The notes under the pieces: model-generated
Told to the model about the DNA's origin: nothing
Seen by the model: the letters and a program-made list of their open reading frames with translations, nothing else
The model's database searches: none
Position numbers and translations under genes: made by a program
In this document: positions 49,457 to 62,000 of the stretch, in pieces
Layout of the letters: each line of letters opens with the position of its first letter
How positions within the stretch are numbered: position 1 is the first letter of the stretch
Assembly (NCBI RefSeq): GCF_000499385.1
Contig: NW_013654796.1
Location: 62,798-126,797, forward strand
Direction: 5' to 3'
Origin: Eimeria necatrix
Lineage: Eukaryota > Apicomplexa > Conoidasida > Eucoccidiorida > Eimeriidae
DNA: 64,000 nucleotides

Positions 49457-51609
49457 TCAGGAACCATTTCGATGAATTCTTCCGTCTTGTGGAGTTCCCT
49501 CCGCAAGCGGCATCACGGTATCGATGATCCCGTGTTTAAGCGCTCCCTCTGCATTCAAATATCTTTCCTCTGATAGTAAGGAGGCCACTGAAGGGGGAGA
49601 AAGGCCTGTTAGGCACCTGAGACGTAAGACCGTAAAAAAATGAACTTATCAACTGCTAATGTCGAACCGAAAAAATTCTTATGGAGGTAAATTGCAGGCC
49701 ACTACAGACACTGGTGCCATTCTTCAGGGGATCTGCACCCAGAACAAAATTTAGAAATCACTGCATATCCCGCCACTGCAGCACAGAGAAAATGGAAACA
49801 GACGGGCATCTATAGGCACAGATTGGCACAATTCTATGGGAGCCCTCATGGAGAAGGTCTATTTCAAGTCAACCATACAAGAAAGGGCCCCTGCAGTTGA
49901 AAGGTGGCGTCGAGGGCGGATGGTGTAGTGGTATCACGCCTGATTTGCATTCAGGAGGTCCCGGGATCAAACCCCGGTCCGTCCACTTCCACTTTCTTCG
50001 GTTTTTAACACTTCACCAAGTGCAGGACTACTCGCTTAGTAATGAACCACATTTCAAAAAGCTACACAATATTTCTTTGAAGAGCGTCAGGACCCAGGAA
50101 GCGGCCTCCTCAGAGTGCCCCTATGAAAGACCCTCAGTTGTGGTCTTGGTAATGAGAGTCCTATGTTCCTTACCCGTAGAGGCTGTGAATTTGAGTTTTA
50201 ACTCGCTTGACGCCATCAGTTTCCACTAAAAGGTCTGTCAGAGGGCCCCCCAGAGACCCCATTGGAAGATGCAGGAGGACTCTGCTGCCTTGTAATGCAT
50301 AGCGGCGCCCTGGTGTTCCTCCAGCCAACAAAAGAGAAGCCGAAGATGCGCACAGCCCACAGTTTATAGTGTAGACTGGACTTGACATTAGCTGCAAACA
50401 GAGGGGGGAAGAACCAAGCTCACTTTGCAGCGGCGACAGCTGAAGCGAGCTGCTGCCACTGCAGCGCCGGCTGCAGTGGGGGCATAGAGGCCCAGCACAC
50501 AAGTGCAATAATTACAACAGCAGAAGCTGCAGCAGCAACAAAGCGTTACCTGCATGAGGTCTAGGATGGCCAGGGCGTGGGTGATAGGCCCCCCATTCGA
50601 GTGTATGTGTAGATACACAGGACTGTGCCTATTTCCTGAAGTGTCGGCTGCCTCCTCAAGCAGCAGCAAAGACGAAAGTAACTCCTCAGTTGTCTGGGCA
50701 GTCAACTCCGAGAACAAAAACAGCACTCGCTCAGACCGCTGCCTGTGAATAAACCCACACTCCCAAACCTTGAGCGGCTTAGGTTGTATAAACCCGTGAA
50801 ACCGAAAAGAAATCACTGTGAACTGGCTCCACTAAGCTGGTTCACAAACAAAAGCAAATCCTTGAAGCTGAGTGATATTAAAGGGAAACAACGCTTGGGT
50901 CTATGGGATAGGCTTTGGGGTTTAGCGCTAGAAGGCAGACTTCTCGTATAAATTGATCCACTGTCGGGTGTCTGCAGAAGGCCCCGGGGACAAAACACTG
51001 GGAACACCTGCAACATAAATGTGACATGAAGAGCAAATGATTCAGGCGCTGCTCCTCTTGATGCTGGTGCGACTGGTTCCCAGCTTATCGCTGCTGATGC
51101 TGCTGTTCACACCTTGTTGGTGTCACTGCACTTGCTGCTTCTGCCACCAACTCGTCAAGTCATATTTTGTTGGAGGCATACTGGTGCTGCTATTTCTGGC
51201 AGAGCAGCACCAGTGTGCCTCCAACAGAATATGAGTTTCCATTACAACATCTGCTTATGCTAGTAGACATACCCAAAGAACGAAAAGCTCTTTGAGCCAT
51301 CGAGCGCCAGCCTGGTGGACTTGCGAGAGTCCCCCAACGCGTGGGAGTTTTTAAAAAGTTGAAAGTCTTGCACCCAACACTGCAGGAGGGTCCCAGAGAC
51401 TCATTTGCCGTTTTCACTGTTGCTGCAGCAGTCCTTGCTGCTGCTGCTGATAGTGCTGCTCTTGCTGTTATTGTTTTGGGGCTGCTGTCCTTGATCTTGA
51501 CGTTGAGCGCAGCGGCAATAGTCGACAAGTAGAGCAGGCAAACAAGGCCGAGGTACAGACGCAATGTCCGGGGGCTCGTACAGAGCCTCCCATTCCACCG
51601 AAGATGCAT
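49457..51609 (-). CDS. clpP: ATP-dependent Clp protease proteolytic subunit, probably apicoplast-targeted
   Basis: Serine protease subunit that forms a barrel with Clp ATPases. Minus-strand exons: 51609-51273, 51007-50941, 50742-50550, 50391-50174 and the last at 49587-49457. The N-terminus has a hydrophobic signal-peptide-like core (YLGLVCLLYLSTIAAAL) followed by a Ser/Ala/Thr/Lys-rich stretch, the layout of an apicoplast bipartite leader. The mature part begins near QWINLYEKQRSERVLFLF; HSNGGPITHALAILDLMQ, CGLCASSASLLLAGG (nucleophile Ser) and RVLLHLPMGSLGG (His) give two triad residues. The last exon has SEERYLNAEGALKHGIIDTV, where the usual Asp aligns with Glu. Exon 4 ends in phase 2 but the last exon needs phase 1, and about 20 residues of the family are absent, so a small exon is unplaced within 49588-50173. 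That intron also holds a tRNA on the other strand. Confidence 0.86.
49914..49985 (+). tRNA. tRNA-Ala (anticodon UGC)
   Basis: 72-nt cloverleaf without intron. The 7-bp acceptor stem GGGCGGA/TCCGTCC includes a G3:U70 wobble, the alanine identity element, and the discriminator is A. The D-arm region TGGTGTAGTGG fits the Pol III A box. The anticodon stem CCTGA/TCAGG closes loop TTTGCAT, giving UGC. The T stem is CCGGG/CCCGG with loop ATCAAAC, so position 54 is A instead of the usual T; this also departs from the B-box consensus. It lies inside a ClpP intron, on the opposite strand. Confidence 0.92.
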
Positions 51610-52369
51610 AATAAAACGGAAGTTCTGGACTCCAATACAGTAATGAGGGGCCCCAGCGGGGCCCCTTTGACTCGTTGCAGGTCCCGGAGGGGCTTGATCA
51701 ATGACGTGAAGGAGTCGGGATACAGCTTTAATGTGTGTTACAAGGATGCATTCACTGAAATGGGGTTAACAGGTAGTGATTGGTACTCATGATTAGGAGC
51801 CCATGGGAGATACGGTGTTTCGAGCCCTGAGATGCATAAAGCAGATATGGCCAAAGGCGCTGTGAAAGGGATGCCTTAGAAACAATGTTATTTTGCAAAC
51901 AAGCGTTCTAAGGTACCCGTGGGCTTGTTGTGACCCTAAGTTTCTGGGGATATCTTTCAAGGCACTGCCGCTGCCGACACTGGTCGCCGCGGGGGGGCCC
52001 TTTAGAAGGTGACCGATACCCTCGGGCCCATAGTTGAGCTTCGTGTCGGGTATAACCTAAATTAAAATGCATCTTAAAATGATACTATACTTGTTCTTCT
52101 ACGCCCACGGAACAAAGGCTGCACAAAGTTAGGATGAGTGCCACCTGGTGTAAACGGCTCCGAATGCCTGTATTACAGCTACATAGTAAAAGTGCAAAAT
52201 TGACAGCAGCAGAAGATACTAATCACGTAACTCAAGTAGCCTACATTAGATCTCAGTAAGGACTATTCAACACAGATCTCGTCGGAGCGCTGTGCAAGCA
52301 GCTACAGGGATTCGCCTACGGCCCCGCCTACAGCGCCTCCAGAAACGCTCTCACCGAGAACCCGCAGAC
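51610..52369. other. Intergenic, upstream of ClpP
   Basis: About 760 bases 5' of the ClpP start; probably its promoter. No exon or motif is recognised. Confidence 0.45.
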
Positions 52370-53065
52370 CTACTTATCCCCAGTGACAAAGACTTCCTGT
52401 GCTTGTTCTTCATGATTAGGGCACCCGGCCTGCTTACCAGAACTCAAAGCCCCAGGAGAACATTCCAGTATCCCTGCTGCACTCTGGGACAATTGCGGGA
52501 ACTTCTCAGGCCCCGCCTTTGCTGCTGTCTGCCCACGATTGCATAGCCTCGTGCGTTGGTGAATAGAAATTATCTGCTGCGAGGAGGAGGAGCTGTGCTG
52601 CAAGGGACTGCTCCAGAGGAAAGGGTGGGCTGCAGCTAGTTGGCTGTACTGTTTGGCAGGTAAAACGCCTTTGGAAATTTGAAACGAGCTTAGGGTGCAG
52701 CTTGTATTCATATAGATGCAGCGGCTTAGACGTAAAGATGGGTACGAAAGCATTAGCCTTCGCCATGTGCCAGACGTGACTTCTGCGTGGTTCGGCAATA
52801 AAGAAGACGGTATCGGAAAAAGCACTACTCTGCCTTCAATGCACATAGCTAAGACGAAGAAGAGTGCAACAACAGCCTTTCGGAACCGGTGCCTCCTCAG
52901 ATACGATATGCCCTCGAATGAGTTTCCAAGAGGCCCCCTGTCTAGCGTTTTAAATGAGGAACCTCCTCTGTGCTCCTTTACCACGCAGCGGTAGCTGTAT
53001 GTTACTTTTGTAGGCCCTGGCGCCAGCTGCTGCAATGGTGTAGAGAGTTCCTTTAATTTGTACAT
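52370..53065 (-). CDS. Hypothetical ORF, doubtful
   Basis: A continuous minus-strand frame of 231 codons from an ATG, unusually long for this non-coding context. I do not recognise it. Near residues 60-85 it has a basic stretch followed by a hydrophobic segment (AVVALFFVLAMCIEG), which could be a signal anchor. The rest is Ser/Gln-rich. A possible acceptor (TTGCAGCAG) lies near the 5' end, so it might be an internal exon. Overlapping plus-strand frames are shorter. It could equally be a chance open frame. Confidence 0.3.
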   Translation of the reverse strand: MYKLKELSTPLQQLAPGPTKVTYSYRCVVKEHRGGSSFKTLDRGPLGNSFEGISYLRRHRFRKAVVALFFVLAMCIEGRVVLFPIPSSLLPNHAEVTSGTWRRLMLSYPSLRLSRCIYMNTSCTLSSFQISKGVLPAKQYSQLAAAHPFLWSSPLQHSSSSSQQIISIHQRTRLCNRGQTAAKAGPEKFPQLSQSAAGILECSPGALSSGKQAGCPNHEEQAQEVFVTGDK

Positions 53066-54423
53066 GGGGATGGCATGCGGGTACACAGTTCAGAAAGCAT
53101 TCAATGCGGCTCAAGAAGCAAATCGAACGCATATCATGTGCAGAAGCATTTGCTGGCGCTCCTGCAATGCAGGGTGGCAGCATGACTAATAGGATCCCGT
53201 TTATTTCTCGAGCCCAATATATAAGCGTAAAATGTATGGCCACCACGAGCACTTCAGAAGCAGCGTCAAGCTTGTAGTGGCTCTCAGCTAGCGAACTTTA
53301 GTCCGAGCACAAGTAGACACCAGCATACCGACCCAAACAAAAGCGGACGTACTGACGCTCCCGGCAAAATTAGGTCCCGATAAGCGCACAACACTCCCAA
53401 GAGCCTTCACTGCCACTTGCCGCGGATGCACATTATCCCATCGGCTCTTGAGGAAATCAAGGAACTTCTGAAAATTCCTGTTGCATCCTCGAGATGTACG
53501 TTCGCCTCGAAGTGCATCTAATGGCTCATATTAAGCTGAAAATATTCCCACTGGAAGACTCCGCATGGTGCGCGACCTCTCCAAAATTTATCTAGCTGGC
53601 AGGATTTTCAACGAGCGAGCTAGCTTGAAAATGTAAATGCCTACTTCAGCTTAGCAGCTGCGGTTGCGCATTTGCACTTCAGCTATTCAAGAACTGAAAG
53701 AAATTGAAGCTCTCTGAAGCTACTGTCCACACTGCAGCTATTTCTGGGGCTGTTACTGGCGCTGCTTCTATCCGGCTTATGGAGAAAGCATAATTTGACA
53801 GTTGAAAAACTGCGGTTCGTTCTATGCTGCCCTGTTTCTCCTTTTCTTGTGCCGTTCCACACCGATTCACACTCCTTGAGTGTAGATAAAAGAAGATAAG
53901 TAGAAAAGCAGTACCAAACGCTCCTGGGTGAACATACACGTCCACTGATCTACATGGACAAGAAGAACATGAGGCAAATGTCAGAAAAAAATGTGTATTC
54001 ACCCCAACAGCAAACAAACTGGCCCTACTGGGTGCAGATCTACAGAGATCAGCAAGTGCACTGCTGATGCGCAAGGGCGATAAGGAAGCTACAAACTACG
54101 AAACCTTCTGTACATTGCCATGTTTGCTGGTAAACAGCGGTATACACACTTAGATGGTGCATCCAACTAGGTGTAAACGCATGCATATACATGCATAAAA
54201 CAGACGTGCATACACAAATATAAACATACTTGAACAAGCGTGCACACGTGTACGTTTGCGTATGCATACAAGCATACTTGAGAACATACGTGCAGATACC
54301 TATCAGCTCTCAAGCGTTTGTTCAAAGCACATGCTTGTGCTCCTTTCTGTGCGAAGTTGGCTGTTAATGTTCACGCTCTTCCTTAACATATTCGGTGAAT
54401 GGAAGCCAAATGAACACATCTTC
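53066..54423. other. Intergenic with TGCATA-rich sequence
   Basis: About 1.36 kb without a gene. From about 54140 to 54300 it is rich in degenerate TGCATA/ACGTGCATAC units. Similar units recur near 40740-40830 and 60060-60150. Confidence 0.5.
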
Positions 54424-55904
54424 TCAATACTCTGACTCTCCAGAGTCACTGCTGCTGCTGTATGTGCTGCTGCTGCTGCTTAGAAGGAAGCCGCGCATTA
54501 TGTCAGGAGTGCCAGTCGTGTCGCCTGCCTCCCCCACCACCTGTCTATCTGGAATGCGTTTGTAAGCAAAAGCAGTCTTCCTTGGTGCGTAACCCTTTGC
54601 CACAGCTCCCCATTTCCGCGACTTCTGTCGCTCCCGCAACTGTTTCTGTTTTAACTGCTCAAGCTGCCGCCGCAATGCTTCCTGCTGTGTCTGTAGCACC
54701 ATTGCAGCAGCAGCAGTTGACTGAAATGAATCCTGCTGAGACCACTCTCTAGTGGCGTCCTCACGCAACCCCGAAGAACCTGCTGATACTGCGATGCTAC
54801 CGTTGGGTGCCTTTGTCTCATTCTGGTCTCTCTCAGGTGACGGCGAAGGGCGCCTCCTTCGCGCCTTTCGGCCCAACCACCACGGAATAAAGTGCTGCTG
54901 CTGAGCATTCTGATGCAGTTGATGCTCCAACAAAGGAGTGTTTAGTGATACGAAACCCAGTGTTGTATTGTTTCTCTCTGATGCTGCGCCATTGATGCTA
55001 CCAGTTGCCTCAGACCCAGAAAAAACAGCTTCATCTACCACTGCGCAGGACTGCGGCAATTTTGACAAGATTTTCATTGAGCACAGGGAAGGGGGAGACG
55101 GAATGAGCGGACAAGGGTTCTCCATCGTGCTGCTTCCGTAGGAAAGGTACCTTTCATCTAGGCCTGCCTCTGCAGCAGAAGATGCAAAAGGCAGACACAA
55201 AGAAAACGAGCACGCATCACTAGCTACTACAAGCTGATGCTTTGTCGAAAGGAGAAAACACCTGGCTGAAAACAGAAAGTGAAACGCCCGAGTAAACAGA
55301 CTGACTAATGACCACATGACGAAGAAACCGATGAGGAATGAACCCGCATTCTAGCAGCGGCAGCAGCTGCAGATTCTCTAACGCCTCCGCAACCGCCATA
55401 TCTACAGCAATAGACTCAGCGAACCAAATTTCCACCTATCTGTTAGTTTTAGGAGGAAAGGCCAACAACGAAAACAGAGGGACAAAACAGTAGACAGGGA
55501 GTGGTGGCTCACCATGAGCTGGGATGCGTGCAAAGGTGAGCTGTTGTTCCGCCTCGTGTAGATTTGAGGCCATTCCCTTGAGGTCTTTCTGAGCCTTCTC
55601 GAGCCTCAATAACCTTTCTCTAAGTTGTCTCTCTGTCTCTTCCGCCTCCTGAGAGTCCTCCTCTTCTTCACTGTCGTCCCCAGAGCTGACGAAACGCAGC
55701 TCTGCGCTATTTTTGGGGGGGATTTCTCTGTCCCTTGATACTGCAGATAGAGACAGGGAATCGCTATCTGTTGCGCTTGGCAGCTGCTGTAGCTGCTGCC
55801 GAAGAAGCTGCTCATGCTGCCTGCGCAAATCTGACAAACGAGCTCGCAGCAAACGCTCCTGCTCCCGTATTTCCGAGTCCGTCTCGCTGATACTGCTGCT
55901 ACTA

Positions 55905-55937
<33 letters not shown>

Positions 55938-56055
55938 GATGCCGCTGGGGCACGGCGGCGCCGCAGACGCTTAACGGCGGCTACAACGGTGCCAGCAGCG
56001 GTCAAGCCGAGTCCCTTGGGCTTAGGTGGTGGGGGTGGAGGCGCCTTCTCCTCGA

Positions 56056-56087
<32 letters not shown>

Positions 56088-59000
56088 GGTGGAGGTGTGG
56101 GCTCTTTACGCGGGGGAGAGGGCTGCCTGATTATCTTTGTCGGCTTCTCATCTCGAGGTGTACTAACATCGGACTCTGGCTCAGACTTTTTTTCCTTTTT
56201 CTTTTTTTCCTTTTTCTTTTTCTTCTTAGTGACCTTGTCCATGGCCGCGGCAGCGGCAACAACTGGTATTCCTGCTGCAACCGCTGCTGGGGCGGCTGCA
56301 GCCGCAGCTGCAGCAGGAATTGCGTCAGCAGAAACAGCCCCTTCATCAGCATCAACGGGCTTTGGTGTAATCCGTTCTTCTGTGGCTTCAGTTTCTGGCG
56401 AGTCGGACTGCGGCGGTATCGCGTCATCTTGGGTGTCTCCTTCCTTCCTTTTCTTTTCTTTCTTTTCTTTTTTTGCTTTTTTCTCCTTCTTTTTCTTCTT
56501 CTTTGACTTGCCTGCCTCCTCTGGTTCTTCCCCAGCTTCGGCCACAGGACCGTCAATGTTGTCTTCCTGAGAAGCTCTCTCCTCCGCCTCCTTCTCTGCA
56601 CAGTAAGGGCGGCTGCCTTGGCCATCCCAACCAAATTGCGCTTCCCCACCTGTTCACGCATGTAAACAAAACATCTGTCGAGCGAAGAATATGGAGATTA
56701 GAAAGGTGTGCACTTGCGAGCTCTCACAGCCCAGATTTCCTCAGATTAGAGCACTTCAGGCTCAATGCTCTCAGGGGTTAGGGTCCAGCAGTAAATGCGT
56801 GTAACCTGTGATCTCTGCGAAGACTTCGTTCTTCTCGAGCATCTGATCGGTAAGCTGGCTTAAGGCTTCCATGAGAACCGCTGGGCTAAGAGCCCCAGCA
56901 ACTTGGGCTGGACTCTCGTCTTCATCTTGCTGGTCCTCTTTCTGCTTGTCTCCCTCTACAGGAGGAGGAGGAGAAAGAGAGTCGGGGTGTATGGCAAAGA
57001 CAAGACGTTTCTCATAGTAACGACCCTGAAATGCCCGGACTCTGTTTGGATTAATGCTGAAGGAAAAACACACAATCACAGCCATCAAGCACCCAAGGCT
57101 TGGGCCAAAGGATCTGGCGGCCTCATCGCCTAAAACTAGTGAAACAAAAATGAAAGTAACCGTTTGAGCCTTCTAATCATAGGCACGGCGAAAGCCGTGG
57201 TTTCAAGCAGCAGTAAGCAGAGGGCAGATAGCCCGGAAAAGGCAAAACAAGTAGAAATTCATAACAAAACTGTCAAAGAATAGGATCGAAATTCCCGCCA
57301 GCTGGATAAAAACGGCTACAATAGCGAAAGGCGACAAAATCCAACAAAATTGAGGCCCGGCAAGGCGCAAGAAGACTGAAGGAATGCAGCGAAATGCCAA
57401 AAGAAGCGATGGAGAATAGTTTTAAAGCAAAGAAGAGAGACGCACTGAAGTATCTCAGCAACAGAATCTTCGAGATCCTGCATTAGAGACTTGAAATCGG
57501 GAGCCTCGTCCTCTTCGTAATAATTGCGGCGTATACTGAACCATCCTATTTCGCTTCCTTCTACCAAATTGGGAGCTCTCTTCTTGACTTTAGGTACTTT
57601 TTTTTGCTTGTGTTTCTTCTTGTGCTTTTTACTTTTTGGACTCCCCAGAGGCGGTAATCCCTCGGCACCTTCGCCGCCCTCAAGTGGGTTTTCGGGATCC
57701 CCTGGGTGGCCCCCAGAAGCGTCGTCTTCGCGCATGGTTCTCGACATGCCCCCTTCACGGCTTTCAAAGTCATCCTGACCTTCCCCTTCTTCAGAAGATA
57801 CTTTCTCTGCGTAGAACCCACACCGTGACTCTTAGCGCAAACATGGTAAGGCCCACACCTCAGACCCGAAACTGGAAAGAAAAGGAACACTACTGCAGGC
57901 GACCTGTGGCACCCGGAAATCTAGATGCTGCTTATTGCACCTTCCGCCATAATTTCTATTCTTTCAGTAGGAAGAGTAATCAATTCGAGTTAAGTCGTTA
58001 AACCTGAGACGTGAGTAAAAGCTGCTATCGAAGAACTGCACAGGCACTTTCGTTATCATCAAACGCTAAACCCTGAACCCTAAATCCTCGGAACTGCTTA
58101 CTGGGATGTCTTCTTTGTTTGTTGTAGTGCAGTCTCTTGGCTCGAGCCCGGCGTTGGCCCTTTTCCCGGCCTTCCTGAAGAATGAAGAAGACAGCAGCGG
58201 AACAGAAGCGATGTTCGATAGGAATACAGAGAGACAGAGGCGCGCGAAAGGATCGCAAGCAAGGATCAGACAAGGAGCGAAGGACAACATATTGGAATAT
58301 GGTGACGAATAACAGAGAGTGAAAGGACAGCAGTCCAAGGTGCTCCAGAAAGTGAGTGGAAACCACGGAACCAAAGTACGAAAGAACTGGCAGACACATC
58401 CGAACAAGCGCGAGATGTGAATTGCTGTGATCTATACAAAACACGCTGTTTTTGCTGTGGTCAGGCAACGAAGCATCGGCTCATAGTGAAGCGATCTTGA
58501 AATAATTTTCTTTTGCGTCAAGTTATACACCTAGAACTGTGGGCTTTGACTGCAAGAATTTTTTGTCTCTGCCTTTGTTGTGAGTGTGAGGGTTGCCATG
58601 TGGAATACCTGCTCTTTCGCTAGAAGCAGTCTCCTCCTTTCTCGTTCTGTCACTTTTTGACAGAGCAGAAGATAAATGTAAGTGCTGCAGAGCTCGCCAG
58701 GAAGGTTGTACATGCACGCTGAAATGGCGAATGCAGCGCTCCGATCTCTTGACTCCAAGAATTCAACTTGACGAATTATTGAGTCCGATATCCACTTGCA
58801 GTCCAAAGTGTTGTACTGAAGCGGTACCCCGCGCACTCTGCACAGTGAAGAAAGATATGCACAACAAAAGGAGGCGCTATGCTATCAACGGCCAGGGGCT
58901 TCGGGAACTTGATACTGGCCAAGTCACGGACGCGCTGTAACAAGAAGGGAGGAATGGATGAAGAAAGGGAAACACAAAGATGCACAAATACATGAAGAGC

Positions 59001-62000
59001 CAAAGTGATAAGAGAATGGCATAGGAAGATGAGATAAACGAGAAATACGGAACTACAGGATTTGGAGGACATATGCAGATCCACAAAGATAACAAAAAAT
59101 GAGAAAAACTCAATAGTAGGGAAAGGAGATGTACCAGGTAAGACAAAACAAAAAATAAACGAACAAAGGACAGAAAAGCGAAAACAGCAGCTGCAAAATA
59201 GCAGCAAATAAATCTAAGAAGCAACGTAAATCCAGATATGAAAAGCGGAAGGCAAGCAACAGGAGAAAAACAGGACGAATGGCCATTAATCGATAAAACG
59301 TGCAAGAGACGTTACCTGTAGCTGTTGGGTACTTTAGAATAAAGGGCCTTGCGCCAATCTTCTAGTTTCAGCTTGGCTAGTTGAAAATCCTCTTCTCGTG
59401 CTGTGTTCACTTGATGAAGCAATTCGAGACCCCTGTAGTCAGGAGATAAACACAATATAGAGCGGCTACAACTGATAATGAAAGTGCCGGCATGAACAGC
59501 ATAGGCACCAGGAAAAGGCTAACGAAAAAAGAAAAAGACGTGTAAAGAAAGAAGACAAATACAGACGATTTGAGGGCGGGGGCAAAAAAACGGAATTCCT
59601 AACCAGAGAAATAACGGCAACAACGAGGGGAAGAATAGTGGAAACGAGAGGAAAAATAGATATGCACTCAAAAAGGGAGGAAACGAGATATCTGTCAAGA
59701 CACGAAGAGCCAGGGCAAGAAAAAGAGCAGCGATGAAATCAATGTCAGCAACGACAAATGAATAAAGCCCATTAACACAGAGGTAGATGCATGAGCAACG
59801 ACGGGAGAAAAGTGACGAGGAAGATAGGGAAGCTGACCGTGCATGACAAAGGCGCAACGAGGCAGAAGTGGGAATCAAAAAAGCACATCAAGAAACGAAA
59901 AAACTGAGAAATAGACACTCATTTTAAAGGAAAGGCAGCAGAAAAGAGCTTTCCAAAACTACGCAGCGGTGAAAACAGGCTATCGGTGAAGGGTGAAAGG
60001 ATTTGAATAAGGCACATAAAGCCTCCAAAACAGTTGGAGAACTCTGTCTACAGGTAGGCAAATGCATATACATGTATGCATAGGCTCATAAGAGAGCGTG
60101 AGCCTCCTTGCAAATATGCATGCATAGCTTCATGAAAGTGCATCTGCATGCGTCATCACATGCAGGTTTTCTTACGTTTGTAAGAAGGCTTCCAGAACTT
60201 CGTCTCTGTTCCACTTGGTGTTTAGGTTTCGACTGGCTCTAAATGCCGTTAAATCAGCTGTGACTTTGTCTAGGAGCTCGTTTGACATCTTTTCAAACTG
60301 CAATTCGGATACCTTTGACCCTAACCCTTTCGGAATAAAGCAAGGAGTTAACGTAAAGGAGCCCGGATAAAACTGATACCAGTGACGCTGAGAAAAGTCA
60401 ATCACAAAGCAAAGAAGCACGGCCGCAAAAGGAAGTAAATAGACTCAGTACAAATGCGTAGACATAAAGGATGACACGCGAAATGCGTACAGGCAGCAAA
60501 TATACATCCATCTGCCAATACGCCCATGCACTTTTTCATGCATGCAGAATGAGAAAGTTGGTCCTATAGAGCTGCGGGCTTTGCCAAGCCAAGCGTGAAT
60601 GCTCTTCCATTCATTAACACTTAACACGGGCTACATCTCAATCTCTAAAGCCAGAAACCTAAATCTTACAGCTTCAGCACAAACCAAAGCACGGGCAAGC
60701 GTGATAAAGTCCAAAGCCCTAGTAAATATATGAATAACGGCGCAAAAGTCCTTCACCAAACTGCAAGGCATGCACCCACTGCCTATTAAGCCCAAGCCCC
60801 TAACCCTCAACCTTAGGCCCGAGCTTACGAAGTTCCAAATGTCAAACCAAATCTTTGACGGGTTAGGATCTTGTATGTTTAGCCATACGTTGTTGTGGTT
60901 GAACATGAGATCAAGGGAACGATATGGAAGCTTAGGGCCCCCAACAGGGGCCTCTTGCTGCTGTTTGTTTCCCCAAAACTGCGACAGGCGACTGCGGAAG
61001 TACGACAGCATGCACGAGCAGGACCATACGTTGTTAATTCATTTAATTCATCTCACCTGTCCGTTTCTTTCTTCCCAGCACTAGCCCCCAGCCTTTCTCA
61101 TTTTTCGCCATTTGCTCGACAGCCTTTACCTCTACCTGCTATCTGTGTATACTACGTTGCTTGCGCGATAAAATTAAACTCTTCAGATTAACCGAAAGCT
61201 TACAGGGAGCCGTTTTCAGTGCTCCCGGCTTCTTCACCGGCTAAGTCAGGATTGACCAGTAGTAAACGATCCCTCTACGTCAACCGCGCCAACAAAGCAC
61301 ATAGCAAACATGTGGTACAGGTACAAAATAGTATTCACACATGTAAAACTGATATGACACATTCAAGGAAAGATTTAATAACGCACAGGATCAAAGCCTG
61401 AGAGGCAAAAATGAAGGCCCAACATTTACCTGGACCGACGAGGCAAAAATACGCAAAGAAAAGACGCAAACAACCAGAGGCTAAAGAAAACGAAAGACGC
61501 GGGGGATAAAGAGAAAGACAGTCGGCAGGGTCCGACATGAAAGAGAGGACAAAACGACGGGAAAGTGCAGATGAACGAATAAAACACAAGCAAGACAAAT
61601 CCAGCAAACAGAACTACACAACTTCTTCAGGAGGCAGCATGAATGCAGCTTGAGGCAAACGTAAAAGCCAAAAAAATAGGCCGAGTGTAGCGAAACCACA
61701 AACGCTAAACACATATGCTGAAGTTCTCTCCGTACACATGCATATATATTTGTAAATATCCGGTTACCCGCTGGTTTAGGATAATCTCCGTGGCCCCTCC
61801 TTCTGGATCCTTAATGACCCTGCGTTGATACAAGCCGCAAATTCGGCCATTTTTGAGACTTTCTTTTTCACATCTTAACGTCTGTATGGGGCTTCAAGGC
61901 GCATTAATAATCATAATCAACAAAAGTACAAACACTGTTGCTAATGTAGGCAGCACTTTGAGAAAAGAGAGCCAAAAAGCTCACAAAGAGAAGATTTCAC

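Noticed and set aside
55713..56570. 285-codon plus-strand frame rich in Leu/Phe/Ser/Ala
   Set aside because: It is the complement of the low-complexity exon of the CC2D2A-like gene; triplet repeats are open in all frames.
58877..59305. Hydrophobic minus-strand frames rich in Leu/Phe/Ser (also 59519-59878 and 61335-61714)
   Set aside because: They lie in A-rich (on +) introns of the CC2D2A-like gene, where the T-rich coding strand gives spurious hydrophobic frames. The flanking exons join in phase without them.
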